Source of the DNA: an uncultured Pedobacter sp.
Lineage (GTDB): Bacteria > Bacteroidota > Bacteroidia > Sphingobacteriales > Sphingobacteriaceae
NCBI RefSeq assembly: GCF_946480185.1
Contig: NZ_CAMLIG010000001.1
Span: forward strand, 355,670-419,669
DNA length: 64,000 nucleotides
Direction of reading: 5' to 3'
Under the pieces are notes generated by a model. It searched no databases and had not been told where the DNA came from. It saw only the letters and a list, made by a program, of their open reading frames with translations. Below are positions 47,367 through 57,000 of this stretch, one piece after another. The first letter of the stretch is position 1. Each line of letters begins with the position of its first letter. A program made the translations under genes and the position numbers.

Positions 47367-48682
47367 ATTTTAATATTGGGGTATAGTAAGTTTCTTATAA
47401 TCTCTTGACTCACCTTGATAGAATATTGTTTTTGTTTGGGTAGCTCTCGAACTACTTTGCTGGTCACTTTAACAGGTATCTGTAATTTGCTGTTCTCTTT
47501 TTGAAGTATTTCAAAGAACATTTTCCCGTAATCGAGTTCTGGTGTTTGCTCAAGTCTTTCCTTTATTTCTTTTATCCAGTAGCTTACTCTTCCTCTCTCC
47601 CAAACTTTGATTTTTTCCAATCTGATCATTTCTTTTTGCCTCTCTGTATCTATTGATCGGATGAGAGCCTCGGCTGGAATCTTAGGAGCAATATCCTTCT
47701 CAGGAACGACAACAAATCGAGGCAAACTAGCTTGATCACTTATTTGAAACCCTGGAACAGCTGCTGGCAGGCTAATGATTCTCTTCCCTGCTTCGTTTTT
47801 GATAGTATTGCTCCTTTTTATTAATAAATCAAGAAACATGGCCGACTTTCGATCAAAGTCTCGCTGGTTAAATTCATAGATAAATTCCCGAACCTTCGGT
47901 TTTATATGATCAATTCGCGTACTAATTTGCTCAAGCTGCCCTCTAATAGATCCATTGAATTCAAATACTTTATTAATATTTTGCGTACTGGTCCCCTGTA
48001 TCCCATCAATCATAACCTCTTCCACTTTAGCATCAATCTCATAAGTGGATGCAAAGGCCGCCTTAAGCTCATTCGCCTGCCCTTTAATCCCGTCTAGGCG
48101 AATAATGATATCATCGAGCAGCACATGAATGTTCTCTTTTTCATTTTTGATTCTCTTCCGAAACTCTCTAACCGACTGGCTAACCTGTTGATCGAGAATT
48201 TCAACATGTGCAGTGATCTCAGGAAATATCCTGATAAAATGCTCTTCGAACCAGAGATCAAAGGTATAATCGGCCGTTTCGAGGTACCTTTTTAAATCAA
48301 CAAGTAGTCCGTCGAACAATCTCTTAATCTTTGCAGGATTATAGTTACCAAGAAGTCTCTCCTTAATATTTTTGCAGAACTGCAGTCCAAAGGTCTTGAA
48401 TCGATATTGTTTCTTACTCTCATCTCTAGACAGATAAAACTCTTGGAGCTTAAGGACGATAGAGTTATTTCGATCATATTCTGTTCGCTGCGTGGATTTT
48501 CCTAAATCATGATGTACCCGGTCGATGATAGCATTAATTTGCTCTTCTTTAAAACTTTCGCTTCCAAATTGTTCAAAGAGACTAAGAAGCACCAAGCCCT
48601 CAATCTGCTCCGGTACGATGAGCTCATACTGATATTTCGCCTCACGATATAGGTCAAACGATTCAGGAATATGTGTAGTCAT
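47339..48682 (-). CDS. jetA: JetA-like (MksF/DUF3375) kleisin subunit
   Basis: The 447-residue cytoplasmic protein has an N-terminal winged-helix-like part (about 20-120), a helical middle (EFRKRIKNEKENIHVLLDDIIIRLDGIKGQANELKAAF, about 170-210) and a C-terminal domain (about 370-447). This matches MksF/JetA kleisins in length and order. It is the first gene of the minus-strand operon jetABCD. Start ATG at 48682. JetA closes the SMC ring together with JetB and JetC. The family assignment is helped by the operon; the sequence itself is diverged. Confidence 0.82.
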   Translation of the reverse strand: MTTHIPESFDLYREAKYQYELIVPEQIEGLVLLSLFEQFGSESFKEEQINAIIDRVHHDLGKSTQRTEYDRNNSIVLKLQEFYLSRDESKKQYRFKTFGLQFCKNIKERLLGNYNPAKIKRLFDGLLVDLKRYLETADYTFDLWFEEHFIRIFPEITAHVEILDQQVSQSVREFRKRIKNEKENIHVLLDDIIIRLDGIKGQANELKAAFASTYEIDAKVEEVMIDGIQGTSTQNINKVFEFNGSIRGQLEQISTRIDHIKPKVREFIYEFNQRDFDRKSAMFLDLLIKRSNTIKNEAGKRIISLPAAVPGFQISDQASLPRFVVVPEKDIAPKIPAEALIRSIDTERQKEMIRLEKIKVWERGRVSYWIKEIKERLEQTPELDYGKMFFEILQKENSKLQIPVKVTSKVVRELPKQKQYSIKVSQEIIRNLLYPNIKIWKMSIQKI

Positions 48683-49525
48683 TTAGTAAAACATTTTGAT
48701 AGCGGTTGAATAATTGGCGCTATTTAAATCAATTTCTTTCTGATATCTGTATTCATTTACAGGTATAAATATGTTTTTAAAGCCCCTTAAGCCGAATTAC
48801 AACATTCATTCTTGTTGCATAAATAGGAACCATAATTTTCCTTAAATTGTGAAATAATAAGAAGAAATGAAAATACTTAAATTTTGAAGCTAAAATCTGA
48901 TTCCAAAAACAACAATCGTAGCATCCCTATATTAACCTTGAAATCAGATTAAACTTGATTATGTCACGAATTCTTTGAATTAATCAAGTTATTTTGTGCA
49001 GGAACGATTTTAGGTAAAAATAGCAGAACTGAAAAACATAAAGCCGTCAGATGATATCTTAAGATAGTTAGTATGATTGTATTGAAAATAAGTGTTCTCC
49101 AGAGTTTTTCTATTACATACTTAAATCGAATCTTTTTATAGAAAACTTAAAGCGTTTAGTTTATTTTAAAACATATCGATAAGTGCCGAGAGAACTATAT
49201 TGCAAAAAAACAAATTATAGATCAATGATTTGATTGAATATGGTTTTGATGTGGTTTACAGGAAGTTATTGACTTATAAATAACTATAACTGGGAATATA
49301 CAAAACAAGAACTTACGCCGAATTGGACAAATGAAGAGGCTAGCATCTTCATTTACACAATATTATCCTGGACTTATTACAAAGAACTTCTAACGGCGAA
49401 ACGCTTTCTGAAAATTGAGGAGGATTTATTTGTTCGCTCCTGAACAACGCACGAGGTAACAGTCATGAAGCCATGATCCTTGGCAAGTTCGTGGTACATT
49501 CTAATAATTTATTTGATTGTTTTAA
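48683..49525. other. 843-nt region without an intact gene, upstream of the Wadjet operon
   Basis: The region is AT-rich and must contain the jetA promoter, but no convincing TAnnTTTG box was found. It has two inverted repeats close together: AATCTGATT (48894-48902) with AATCAGATT (48942-48950), and AACTTGATTA (48952-48961) with its complement at 48981-48990. At about 49280-49440 a plus-strand frame without a start codon reads YTKQELTPNWTNEEASIFIY and later KRFLKIEEDLFVRS, then stops; this may be the tail of a lost gene. Confidence 0.4.
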
Positions 49526-51499
49526 TTATTCCACGCTTCTGCGAGTAAGGCAATATACAAATGAATTATAGATCTGTTCACCTAGATCATCATTATACTC
49601 ATCTGTAATATGCTCAGAAGGATCAATATTTCTAAGATCCAGATTTACTGTAATATGACCGCTTTGCGCACCAATCTCCCGAAAGGTTAAATCAATATAT
49701 CCCTGAAAGGCTTTTAACATAGTATCCGCGATAGCGATGTCACTATATTCATCTTCCGGAATTAAAAAGTGAACTAATTTCGGCATATAAGCTAGCATCA
49801 CTTCTAATATTGTCTTTGGTACTGCTAGGTCTTCATTAGTCTTTCCATATGCGACAATGGCTGCGTTAAAAGCGATACTGAAAATTAAATCTAATAAATT
49901 GAAGAAACTGCCGCTGATTGAAAAGTGCTGCGAGATTATGTGGTCCAAATATCGTGTGGTTGGATATTTAACACGAAAATCCATATAGTAATCAAGTTGT
50001 AAAAGCGTAACCAGTAAATCATCGAGCGTAATACCGATGGCCTGCAGTTCCTCGTACACTAGTCCTTTATATAAATGAGACTTATCCTTTACCAAATTTA
50101 ACGCACCTTCTAAATCATGTTCCTGAATAATAATTAAATGGTATAGACTTCGGGAATCATTCTGTAGTTCGATCCGGTATTCAAAGAACTCTATTGCCTT
50201 TTCTTTTAAATCAGGATTGAGTCGCCAGTTCTGTCCTAATAAATTAGATTTAAAATTCAAAAAATATGGATTTGAACCCTCGTGGTTTAAACCCCTGTCT
50301 ACCCAAAATAAAGCATTATGCAAATCACCAATTTGTTCATAGCAGTATGCAACCCAAAACAGGCCATTGACATATTCAGCAGACAAACTATTGTCTACAT
50401 CCAAAACACGATGAAACAAAACAAGTGACTCCTGATATTTTTTATAGTGTTGTGCCAGTGTGATGCCCTTGCTAAATAGTGCTTGCGGTAAGTCAGGATC
50501 GATTTCAAGCGCCTTATCATAGCAAGAGATTTCCTGGTCATGCTGACCTATATTATAGTAGGTTGTTCCCAAATTCTTCCAACACTGCGCATGGTTCGGT
50601 TCCTTAGCCAAACTAAATTTATATTGGTTGATCGCTTCATCAAAGTTACCAAGTGCATTTAGAGTATTTCCATAGTTAAAAAGCATTAATGCACTGTCAC
50701 TACCGGTCGAGAATCTTTTGAAGATATTTCGGGCCTGAATGATTTTTCCTTTGTCATTCTCCCTGAAGCCCGCCTCAGCAAGTATGCAGGCTTTTGTTTT
50801 TAAACTATTGTCTGTTTCTCGAAAGTCAAGCAACAGATTGATTGTATTTAACGCTTCATTATACTGATAAGTCTGATATAAACTCCAGGCCAACGCCTGA
50901 TAGAGATTGTATTCGGTATTTCCACTGCTAATTAACCTCCTGAAAAGATAGATTGCTTGTCCATAATCGCCTTCGTAATATGTTTTCCAAGCGGCCAATT
51001 CTATGTTGTCTTCAATCTTCAAAATATCAAAGTCGCTTATAAAAGACTTTGCATTGAAAATGTTCTGTACATGACCGGTTACCTCGGCCCAGTTTATTTC
51101 ACTTAGCTTATTATTTTTTGAAATCGAAAACTGAAATGTCTTATTGCTTTTGGCATAGTCTATATCATGATCATTAATCCAAGACCAATATGCCTCATTA
51201 GCACCTGCATCGTAGACAATCAACATCACGGGCTCCAAACGAACCCTATAATAATTTAGCGTTGTCCTCTTTAGGGCGACTTTAGCAAAGTTACCTACCT
51301 CTGTATTTTCTGTACTCTTTAATTGGATCGAAAAATTTAGACCTGTTACCTGGTCATTTAAGGAAATTTCAACCTGATAATCAATTCCGTAATCATTATT
51401 AGGTACATTATAATGCCAATCATTTGGGATATGGCCTTCCAGAAATTTTGAAGATTTTGTAGCCAGCACATGACTTACAGGACGTTTTGGGTTATTCAT
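49526..51499 (-). CDS. DUF4365 nuclease-like domain fused to TPR repeats
   Basis: The N-terminal 150 residues of this 657-residue protein match DUF4365: NNDYGIDYQVEI (Asp36/Asp40, Glu44) and FSIQLKST (Gln59, Lys61), a pattern typical of PD-(D/E)XK-like nuclease folds. From about 170 to 420 there are tandem tetratricopeptide repeats (AWSLYQTYQYNEALNTINLLL, YGNTLNALGNFDEAINQYKFSL, LGTTYYNIGQHDQEISCYDKAL). The C-terminal 200 residues are unrecognised. DUF4365 proteins occur often near restriction and phage-defence genes; a DNA- or RNA-cutting effector with a TPR sensor arm is inference. It starts 15 nt downstream of the DUF2971 gene, almost certainly co-transcribed. Confidence 0.75.
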   Translation of the reverse strand: MNNPKRPVSHVLATKSSKFLEGHIPNDWHYNVPNNDYGIDYQVEISLNDQVTGLNFSIQLKSTENTEVGNFAKVALKRTTLNYYRVRLEPVMLIVYDAGANEAYWSWINDHDIDYAKSNKTFQFSISKNNKLSEINWAEVTGHVQNIFNAKSFISDFDILKIEDNIELAAWKTYYEGDYGQAIYLFRRLISSGNTEYNLYQALAWSLYQTYQYNEALNTINLLLDFRETDNSLKTKACILAEAGFRENDKGKIIQARNIFKRFSTGSDSALMLFNYGNTLNALGNFDEAINQYKFSLAKEPNHAQCWKNLGTTYYNIGQHDQEISCYDKALEIDPDLPQALFSKGITLAQHYKKYQESLVLFHRVLDVDNSLSAEYVNGLFWVAYCYEQIGDLHNALFWVDRGLNHEGSNPYFLNFKSNLLGQNWRLNPDLKEKAIEFFEYRIELQNDSRSLYHLIIIQEHDLEGALNLVKDKSHLYKGLVYEELQAIGITLDDLLVTLLQLDYYMDFRVKYPTTRYLDHIISQHFSISGSFFNLLDLIFSIAFNAAIVAYGKTNEDLAVPKTILEVMLAYMPKLVHFLIPEDEYSDIAIADTMLKAFQGYIDLTFREIGAQSGHITVNLDLRNIDPSEHITDEYNDDLGEQIYNSFVYCLTRRSVE

Positions 51500-51514
51500 T
51501 CAAAAAAGGCTTAA

Positions 51515-52297
51515 TCAATATTTTAGGGGTATTTTTTTCAGTTGCATTGTCTTGCCATCAATAGTCATCTGAGAAAGCAGTATACTTTTATATCGCAATT
51601 TCTTTAATGCTTTAATAGTCACTACTATTTCTGATCGCTTAACATTACATCCGAAAATCACTTCTCTTACCGCATCCTTCGGATAGACTATTATGGATTT
51701 TCCATTTTTAGAAACTGCTCTTACTTCTCTTTCATATGACCAGCGGGATGCTTTAAACGTAGCCCAATAATAAAAGACATATGGTGTGTTCGCCATACCA
51801 TCAATCTTTTGAACTTCATCAATATAATTTACCGGATACAGCACATAGTCAGGACAAATGAGATTTAGGTCAAACCCGATACACATTCCTTTATGTTTAT
51901 CAGCATAATGTGACCACATCAAAACATCATCAGAAATTTCCGAAAAACAGCTTACCTTAAATTCCTTCTTTTTCTCCTTAAGTACCTTGTGATAATGAGA
52001 ATTACCACCAACCTTATTGAAATGTTTACGGATTTCCTTTCTTGGAAGTCCATGTTTTGCGCCTGCTTCTAGAATAAATTGTTTTTCAATTTGCGGTGAA
52101 ATGACCACATCTATCATCTTTTCATTACAGTCAAAAGGATCATCAAATTCGCCTGGATGAGTAAATTTAAAGGTGTTTGCCTTTAACACGTATTCTAAGC
52201 CATCGTGCAAATTGACGTATTTGAAATGACGGTCTGCTGATAACACTTTTTTCAGACCCTCATCCCCTAACTGTTTAAATTCTGCATCAGTTAGCAT
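51515..52297 (-). CDS. DUF2971 family protein
   Basis: A 260-residue cytoplasmic protein with the DUF2971 pattern: an N-terminal TFKFTHPGEFDDPFDCNE, then SCFSEISDDVLMWSHYADKHKGMCIGFDL and a later SRWSYEREVRAV. DUF2971 proteins are frequent in defence islands and prophages; no biochemical function is established to my knowledge. Conserved acidic and His residues (DDPFD, MWSHYA) suggest an enzyme. It lies 15 nt upstream of the DUF4365-TPR gene and 15 nt downstream of a broken TIR-like gene, all on the minus strand, so the three may once have been one operon. Confidence 0.82.
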   Translation of the reverse strand: MLTDAEFKQLGDEGLKKVLSADRHFKYVNLHDGLEYVLKANTFKFTHPGEFDDPFDCNEKMIDVVISPQIEKQFILEAGAKHGLPRKEIRKHFNKVGGNSHYHKVLKEKKKEFKVSCFSEISDDVLMWSHYADKHKGMCIGFDLNLICPDYVLYPVNYIDEVQKIDGMANTPYVFYYWATFKASRWSYEREVRAVSKNGKSIIVYPKDAVREVIFGCNVKRSEIVVTIKALKKLRYKSILLSQMTIDGKTMQLKKIPLKY

Positions 52298-52312
52298 CTT
52301 TAATTCTCTCTT

Positions 52313-52694
52313 TTATTGAATACCTATACCCCATCTTTTATAAGCTTCATCGCTATAAATACCTGCTGACCCACCTTTTGGAGGATTATTGTGCGTAAAA
52401 CAGCTTGTCGCGTCATGGATTGGCTCTTTTTTAAAAGGGATGTGAATTAGCATAGCTGTCCCGTTATCTAATTCTCTTTGTTAAAGCGGGTGGCCATTTA
52501 CTGGACATTGCACGTATGTTTCTGATGCCGTCTGCGCCCAGGTAAGCAACAATTATTGGGATTTTGCAAACGTCCACTGCATATTCGATTTCGAAATGTA
52601 CCCAGTCAAGGTCGTCCTTGGTCGTGTCTCCGATATAGGCTGGTAATTTTTCAGGATCAAAAAGTTTGAAAAAATCCATCATTTCAAATAACAA
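52313..52694 (-). pseudogene. Frameshifted TIR-like (MTH538/ThsB-type) gene remnant
   Basis: The first frame encodes a 76-residue piece with LDWVHFEIEYAVDVCKIPIIVAYL and ALTKRI, then stops at about 52464. One extra base near 52483 explains this: the next frame continues DNGTAMLIHIPFKKEPIHDA ... YSDEAYKRWGIGIQ to a stop at 52313. The W-FEIEYA-PIIVAYL and HIPFKK patterns resemble TIR-like domains such as Thoeris ThsB/DUF1863. A proper N-terminus with the first TIR strand is absent; an in-frame TGA precedes the fragment. It is probably a dead gene, or one with a sequencing error. Confidence 0.6.
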
Positions 52695-53191
52695 TCAAAC
52701 TGCGCCTAAAACCGCAAAAAAAGTCTTAACTGCGTCGGTAGACAACAACGCATATTTCCAATAATAATGCGTCTTGATGGATTGCCAGAAATAATTCATA
52801 TTAATTCCAAGTATTAGATTTCAAGATAATGCTGGTTAGCAATTGGAGTATATCATTTCTACATTAAAAAGCACTAGCCAATACTACAAATATACTAAAT
52901 ATTTCGCTTAACATTACGTTATACATATGCTTACAAAATACTTATCAACCCATAAGTGCGGGGCAAATTTTAGCAACAAGATCCAAACCATGCACTTCAC
53001 CGCATGTAAGCCGAATTGAATCGGTATCACATCAAATCCTCTAAAAATATATGGGTGATCAAAATATAAACCATCTATAATTACTGCGGTTGAAAGCTAA
53101 TCATATAAGCTATATAATTTTCTTACTAAGCGAATTAAGTCTATATTGTAAATAAATTACCCTCGAATGCTAACCAATACAAACCAATCAC
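52695..53191. other. 497-nt intergenic region between divergent defence genes
   Basis: This AT-rich stretch separates the leftward TIR-like/DUF2971/DUF4365 group from the rightward Hachiman operon and should hold both promoters. A short minus-strand frame (MNYFWQSIKTHYYWKYALL and so on, 34 codons) runs into the in-frame TGA just before the TIR remnant and may be its degraded 5' part. No clear -7 box, repeat or terminator was recognised. Confidence 0.4.
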
Positions 53192-54055
53192 ATGGCTACT
53201 GAACATGAGAAACTGATCGGCGTTCATCCAGCTGCACCTAACTTCTATGGCGTATGGCTTACATCTCAGGATATGTCGATTCCTGATGATCAGCCAAATA
53301 AAAAACATCGCAAGCTGGCAGAAACTGGTAACAGAGAACAGGCGATCAATCAAATTGCAAACTTACTCATTCAGCATCATGTTGATCCAAAAAAAATTCA
53401 GCGTATAAAAGGCAGAAAAGAAGAGATTCTAAAGAAATACAACATCCCTGACCTTGCTGGATATATCGACTTTATGAATGTACTTCCTAAAGATCCGATC
53501 ACCAGAAGTGGCAATGGAGCAGAAATCATTCTTGCAAGCTATTTGGAGGCTACAAGCGGTATGAATTTATTGGTTTACAGGCTACGATATAACACAAATG
53601 TCGAGCAGTCTATTAAAGGCGACGACTGTTTACTTTTTAACTTAGCGGATTTCACCGAAAAAGTTATCGTGGGAGAAGCAAAGTTTCGCGGATCTAATCC
53701 AGAGCCAAAAGCAATTAAAGAAATGATCGGCAATCTGGAGGGAACCAAAAGGTTGCCGATCTCATTATCCTACGTTTCACAAATACTTACCAATTCTGGT
53801 GAAGAAGAAAAAGCGCAGCAAATTGAGGATCTACTTTTTGAACTCAGAAAAGGAAAAGTACCAGTGGTGAATGTTGGATTATTGATGAGTACAAAATCTC
53901 ATACTAGAAGCAAAGATGCTTCGCTACAAGTGGAACATTATCTGGAATCTACAAATCCTTTTCTGATTGTGCTTTCATTAGGATTGGACAATCCCAACGA
54001 AATCATTATCAAAGCATTTGATATAGCTAATCAAGAATTACTAAAAGCTTTATGA
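53192..54055 (+). CDS. hamA: HamA (DUF1837) nuclease-like subunit of Hachiman
   Basis: The 287-residue protein has the DUF1837/HamA pattern: GNGAEIILASYLEA (Glu111), KGDDCLLFN (Asp144/Asp145) and VGEAKFRG (Glu162, Lys164), a PD-(D/E)XK-type nuclease active site. In Hachiman, HamA is held inactive by the HamB helicase. It is released on sensing abnormal DNA and then degrades DNA, giving abortive protection from phage. Its stop codon overlaps the hamB start (ATGA), so the two are translated as a pair. ATG at 53192 is the first good start after a long AT-rich gap. Confidence 0.9.
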   Translation: MATEHEKLIGVHPAAPNFYGVWLTSQDMSIPDDQPNKKHRKLAETGNREQAINQIANLLIQHHVDPKKIQRIKGRKEEILKKYNIPDLAGYIDFMNVLPKDPITRSGNGAEIILASYLEATSGMNLLVYRLRYNTNVEQSIKGDDCLLFNLADFTEKVIVGEAKFRGSNPEPKAIKEMIGNLEGTKRLPISLSYVSQILTNSGEEEKAQQIEDLLFELRKGKVPVVNVGLLMSTKSHTRSKDASLQVEHYLESTNPFLIVLSLGLDNPNEIIIKAFDIANQELLKAL

Positions 54056-57000
54056 ATCTAGAATACGCACTCTCGCTTTATTCCAGGATCGAAGACGACC
54101 GGACTTCAAAAAGTCTTTTCGCCAGGGCCAATGCGCGCTACATCATGTTTGGTGTCAATGAGGAAAGAGAAAATTTTCCGTCAACATTAGAATACAATTT
54201 AAATATTGGCTCTGACAGTCTTGCTTTTTCCTATCTTTCTATTGGTTGTACATTATTTGAAAATCAGTTGAGAAATGGCCAAATGAGGGAATCGCTTGAA
54301 AAAGGCGCTGAATTTATTGAGTATAACCATCTTCCAAAAGCAAACCGTAATCCTTCGAGTAAATACTACCTACTTGTTGGTGGCCTTGCCTATTATGCAG
54401 CCAGCCAATATTCAAAAGCTTTTATTATAATTAAAGAAGCGGAGGATTACCAGACTGATGTTTCTTTACTGTGCAGCTATTTTTTGAAAAAAAACTATAG
54501 TGAATTAAATCATCTACTTAATAGAATCCTTATAAACCAGCAATTGTATTTAGCAGACATTGACTTGGAGACTAAAAACATTGACTCCTATCATCAGGTC
54601 ATAATCTTCGCTAAATCATTGGCTAATGTAATGGACTTTTTATACAGTGGTACCGAAGAAAGCTTGCAACGGGCTTTGGAAATTCAGGATGATCTGTTAG
54701 AGTTGCTGGCAATTGAAAATGAACCTTCATTGTGGTGGGTTGTGCGCATCTTCAAAATAATTACGCGGGGTTTATCTGAAAGCTCTTTATGGTCAACCAT
54801 CCCATTTGACCCAGAAAGCAGCTGGTCCCGAAAATTGACACGTAAATTTATTGGCAACCTGATATTTGGAAAGAAACCCATTGTTGAATTATTTGTCGCC
54901 CAGCGTCAGGCATTGCCTTTGGTATTAAGTAATAGTGGTGCAGTCGTTAGTCTTCCTACAAGCAGCGGCAAAACCCAAATAGCTGCCGTAGCGATTCTTA
55001 AATGCTTGCTTAAAAACCCAGCGACAAAGGTGTTGTATCTGGCGCCATTTCGCTCGTTAGCTTTTGAGGTAGAAACCGCATTAAAGGCAACTTTTGAAAA
55101 ACTTGATTTCGAGGTCTCTCAGCTCTACGGGACAGGGCAATTTGGCAAACTAGATAAATTGATCATTAATGATGCAAGTGTCCTGATCGCAACACCAGAG
55201 AAAACAAAAGTGATCTTAAGAGCAAATGACGACATCGTTGAACAAATACAATTGGTCATTATCGACGAGGGACATCTGCTGGATGAAACCAAAAGAAACT
55301 TAATAAATGAACTCTACATAGAAGAATTGAAAGCCCATGTATCAAGAAATGGCGCAAAGATCATTTTGTTATCTGCCGTTCTGCCGAACTCTGATGATAT
55401 CGCAAAGTGGATTTGTGATGATGAAAATGCCTGTATCACTGGAAAGGAAAGACTTTCAAGGCAACGAATAGGTATTATGGATTTTAAAAGCAATCGGGTG
55501 AAACTGGAGTGGTATGGTGATGAGATGAGCTTTAATCCGCAGTTCATAAAAGCTATTCCCGCCGCTAGAAAAAAAGGATTGACCCAGCCAAACGACAAGA
55601 CGATGGCAGTAGCACTTGTAGCGCTAAAATTGAGTGATAAGCAGAAGTCTGTTTTATTATTTACTGCACGCGCAAGAAGTGTTAATACATATGCGAAAGC
55701 ATTGATCAAAGGCATTGCCCTTCAGGAAGATAAAAAACAACTTCATGTATGGACAAACTCCCGCGATTGGGAAGAGTTTAAACTGGTCTGCTCCGAGTAT
55801 GACTCCAATGAAAACAAAGAACTTTTGGAGTATGCAAAATATGGCATCCTATGCCACAGAGGAAGTCTTAACAAAGAAGTACGAGCAACAATTGAAAAAT
55901 TGATGCGAAATGGCAATCCGAGGATCATCGTAGCAACAATGACATTGGGTCAAGGCGTAAATCTAGGGGTGTCAACGGTGATCCTTGCAGACACCGCTTA
56001 TTATGATCAAGGCAAGAAAGTATGGAAAGATTTGAAAAGCAATGAAGTTTGGAATATTATCGGTCGCGCAGGAAGGGCGTTTCAGGATATCGAAGGGAAA
56101 GTGCTCTTTACCGTGGAATCTGAACCAGAGCGTGAAAAGGCTGATAACTACATCAAAAACAAACCTGAAAATACTTATAGTGGCCTGCTTATTCAAATCA
56201 AGAAACTAAAGACCCTCGCTAGAAAGTGCAATGTGGACTTTCCATCCCTGATAGAAATGATCGCTGAAAATGATTATAAAAAATTTGAAAAATGGTCATT
56301 TAAAGATGGTACATCTGTAAATGACCGTTTTACCGAATTATTCGATTGGATCGATGATTCATTAGTTTCTATGAGTTTAATGGCAGAAGAACTCGATGAA
56401 CGTCTTGATGATTATTTCCGAAAAACATTAGCCTATATTCAAGGGGAGCATTATCCTGGTATCGATCAAAAGGAAGTCATAGAGTTTTTAGCGGCCAGGA
56501 ATGAAGCCTTAAGGACACATATTCTTCCCGACGATCAAGACTGGAAATCGCTGGCAACATCCAGTCTTCCACTTGCCTGTGCGATTCGTCTCAATGAAGT
56601 TTTCGACGACATTATCGCACAGGGAAACATTTACTTACAGACCTCCAAGAGAATAGACGACCGGCTAGTACTATTAAAAAATATTGAAAAGATAATTGCA
56701 GGACTTCCATCTCCAACGTTCAAACCAGAACTGAATGAACAGGGTGCGTTAAAATACAGTCCGGCATTAATGGATGAAGCCAGAAAAACATGGCTTACCG
56801 GTAGTTCCCTAGCAGCGGTTAGTGACATTAAAAAAATTGTAAAGCTCTGCAATTCCTATTTCGGATATACCATTACTTGGGTACTTGGCGCGATCGCTAA
56901 TAAATGCAAAGAATATGAACTGGAAGAGTTGACAACAGTATTTGAGGAGCTTGCCGTTTGTGCTGAACTCGGCCTTCCAGATATGCTTGCTTGCAAAACG

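Noticed and set aside
48891..48990. Terminator for a gene converging on jetA
   Set aside because: No T-run follows either dyad and no gene ends nearby.
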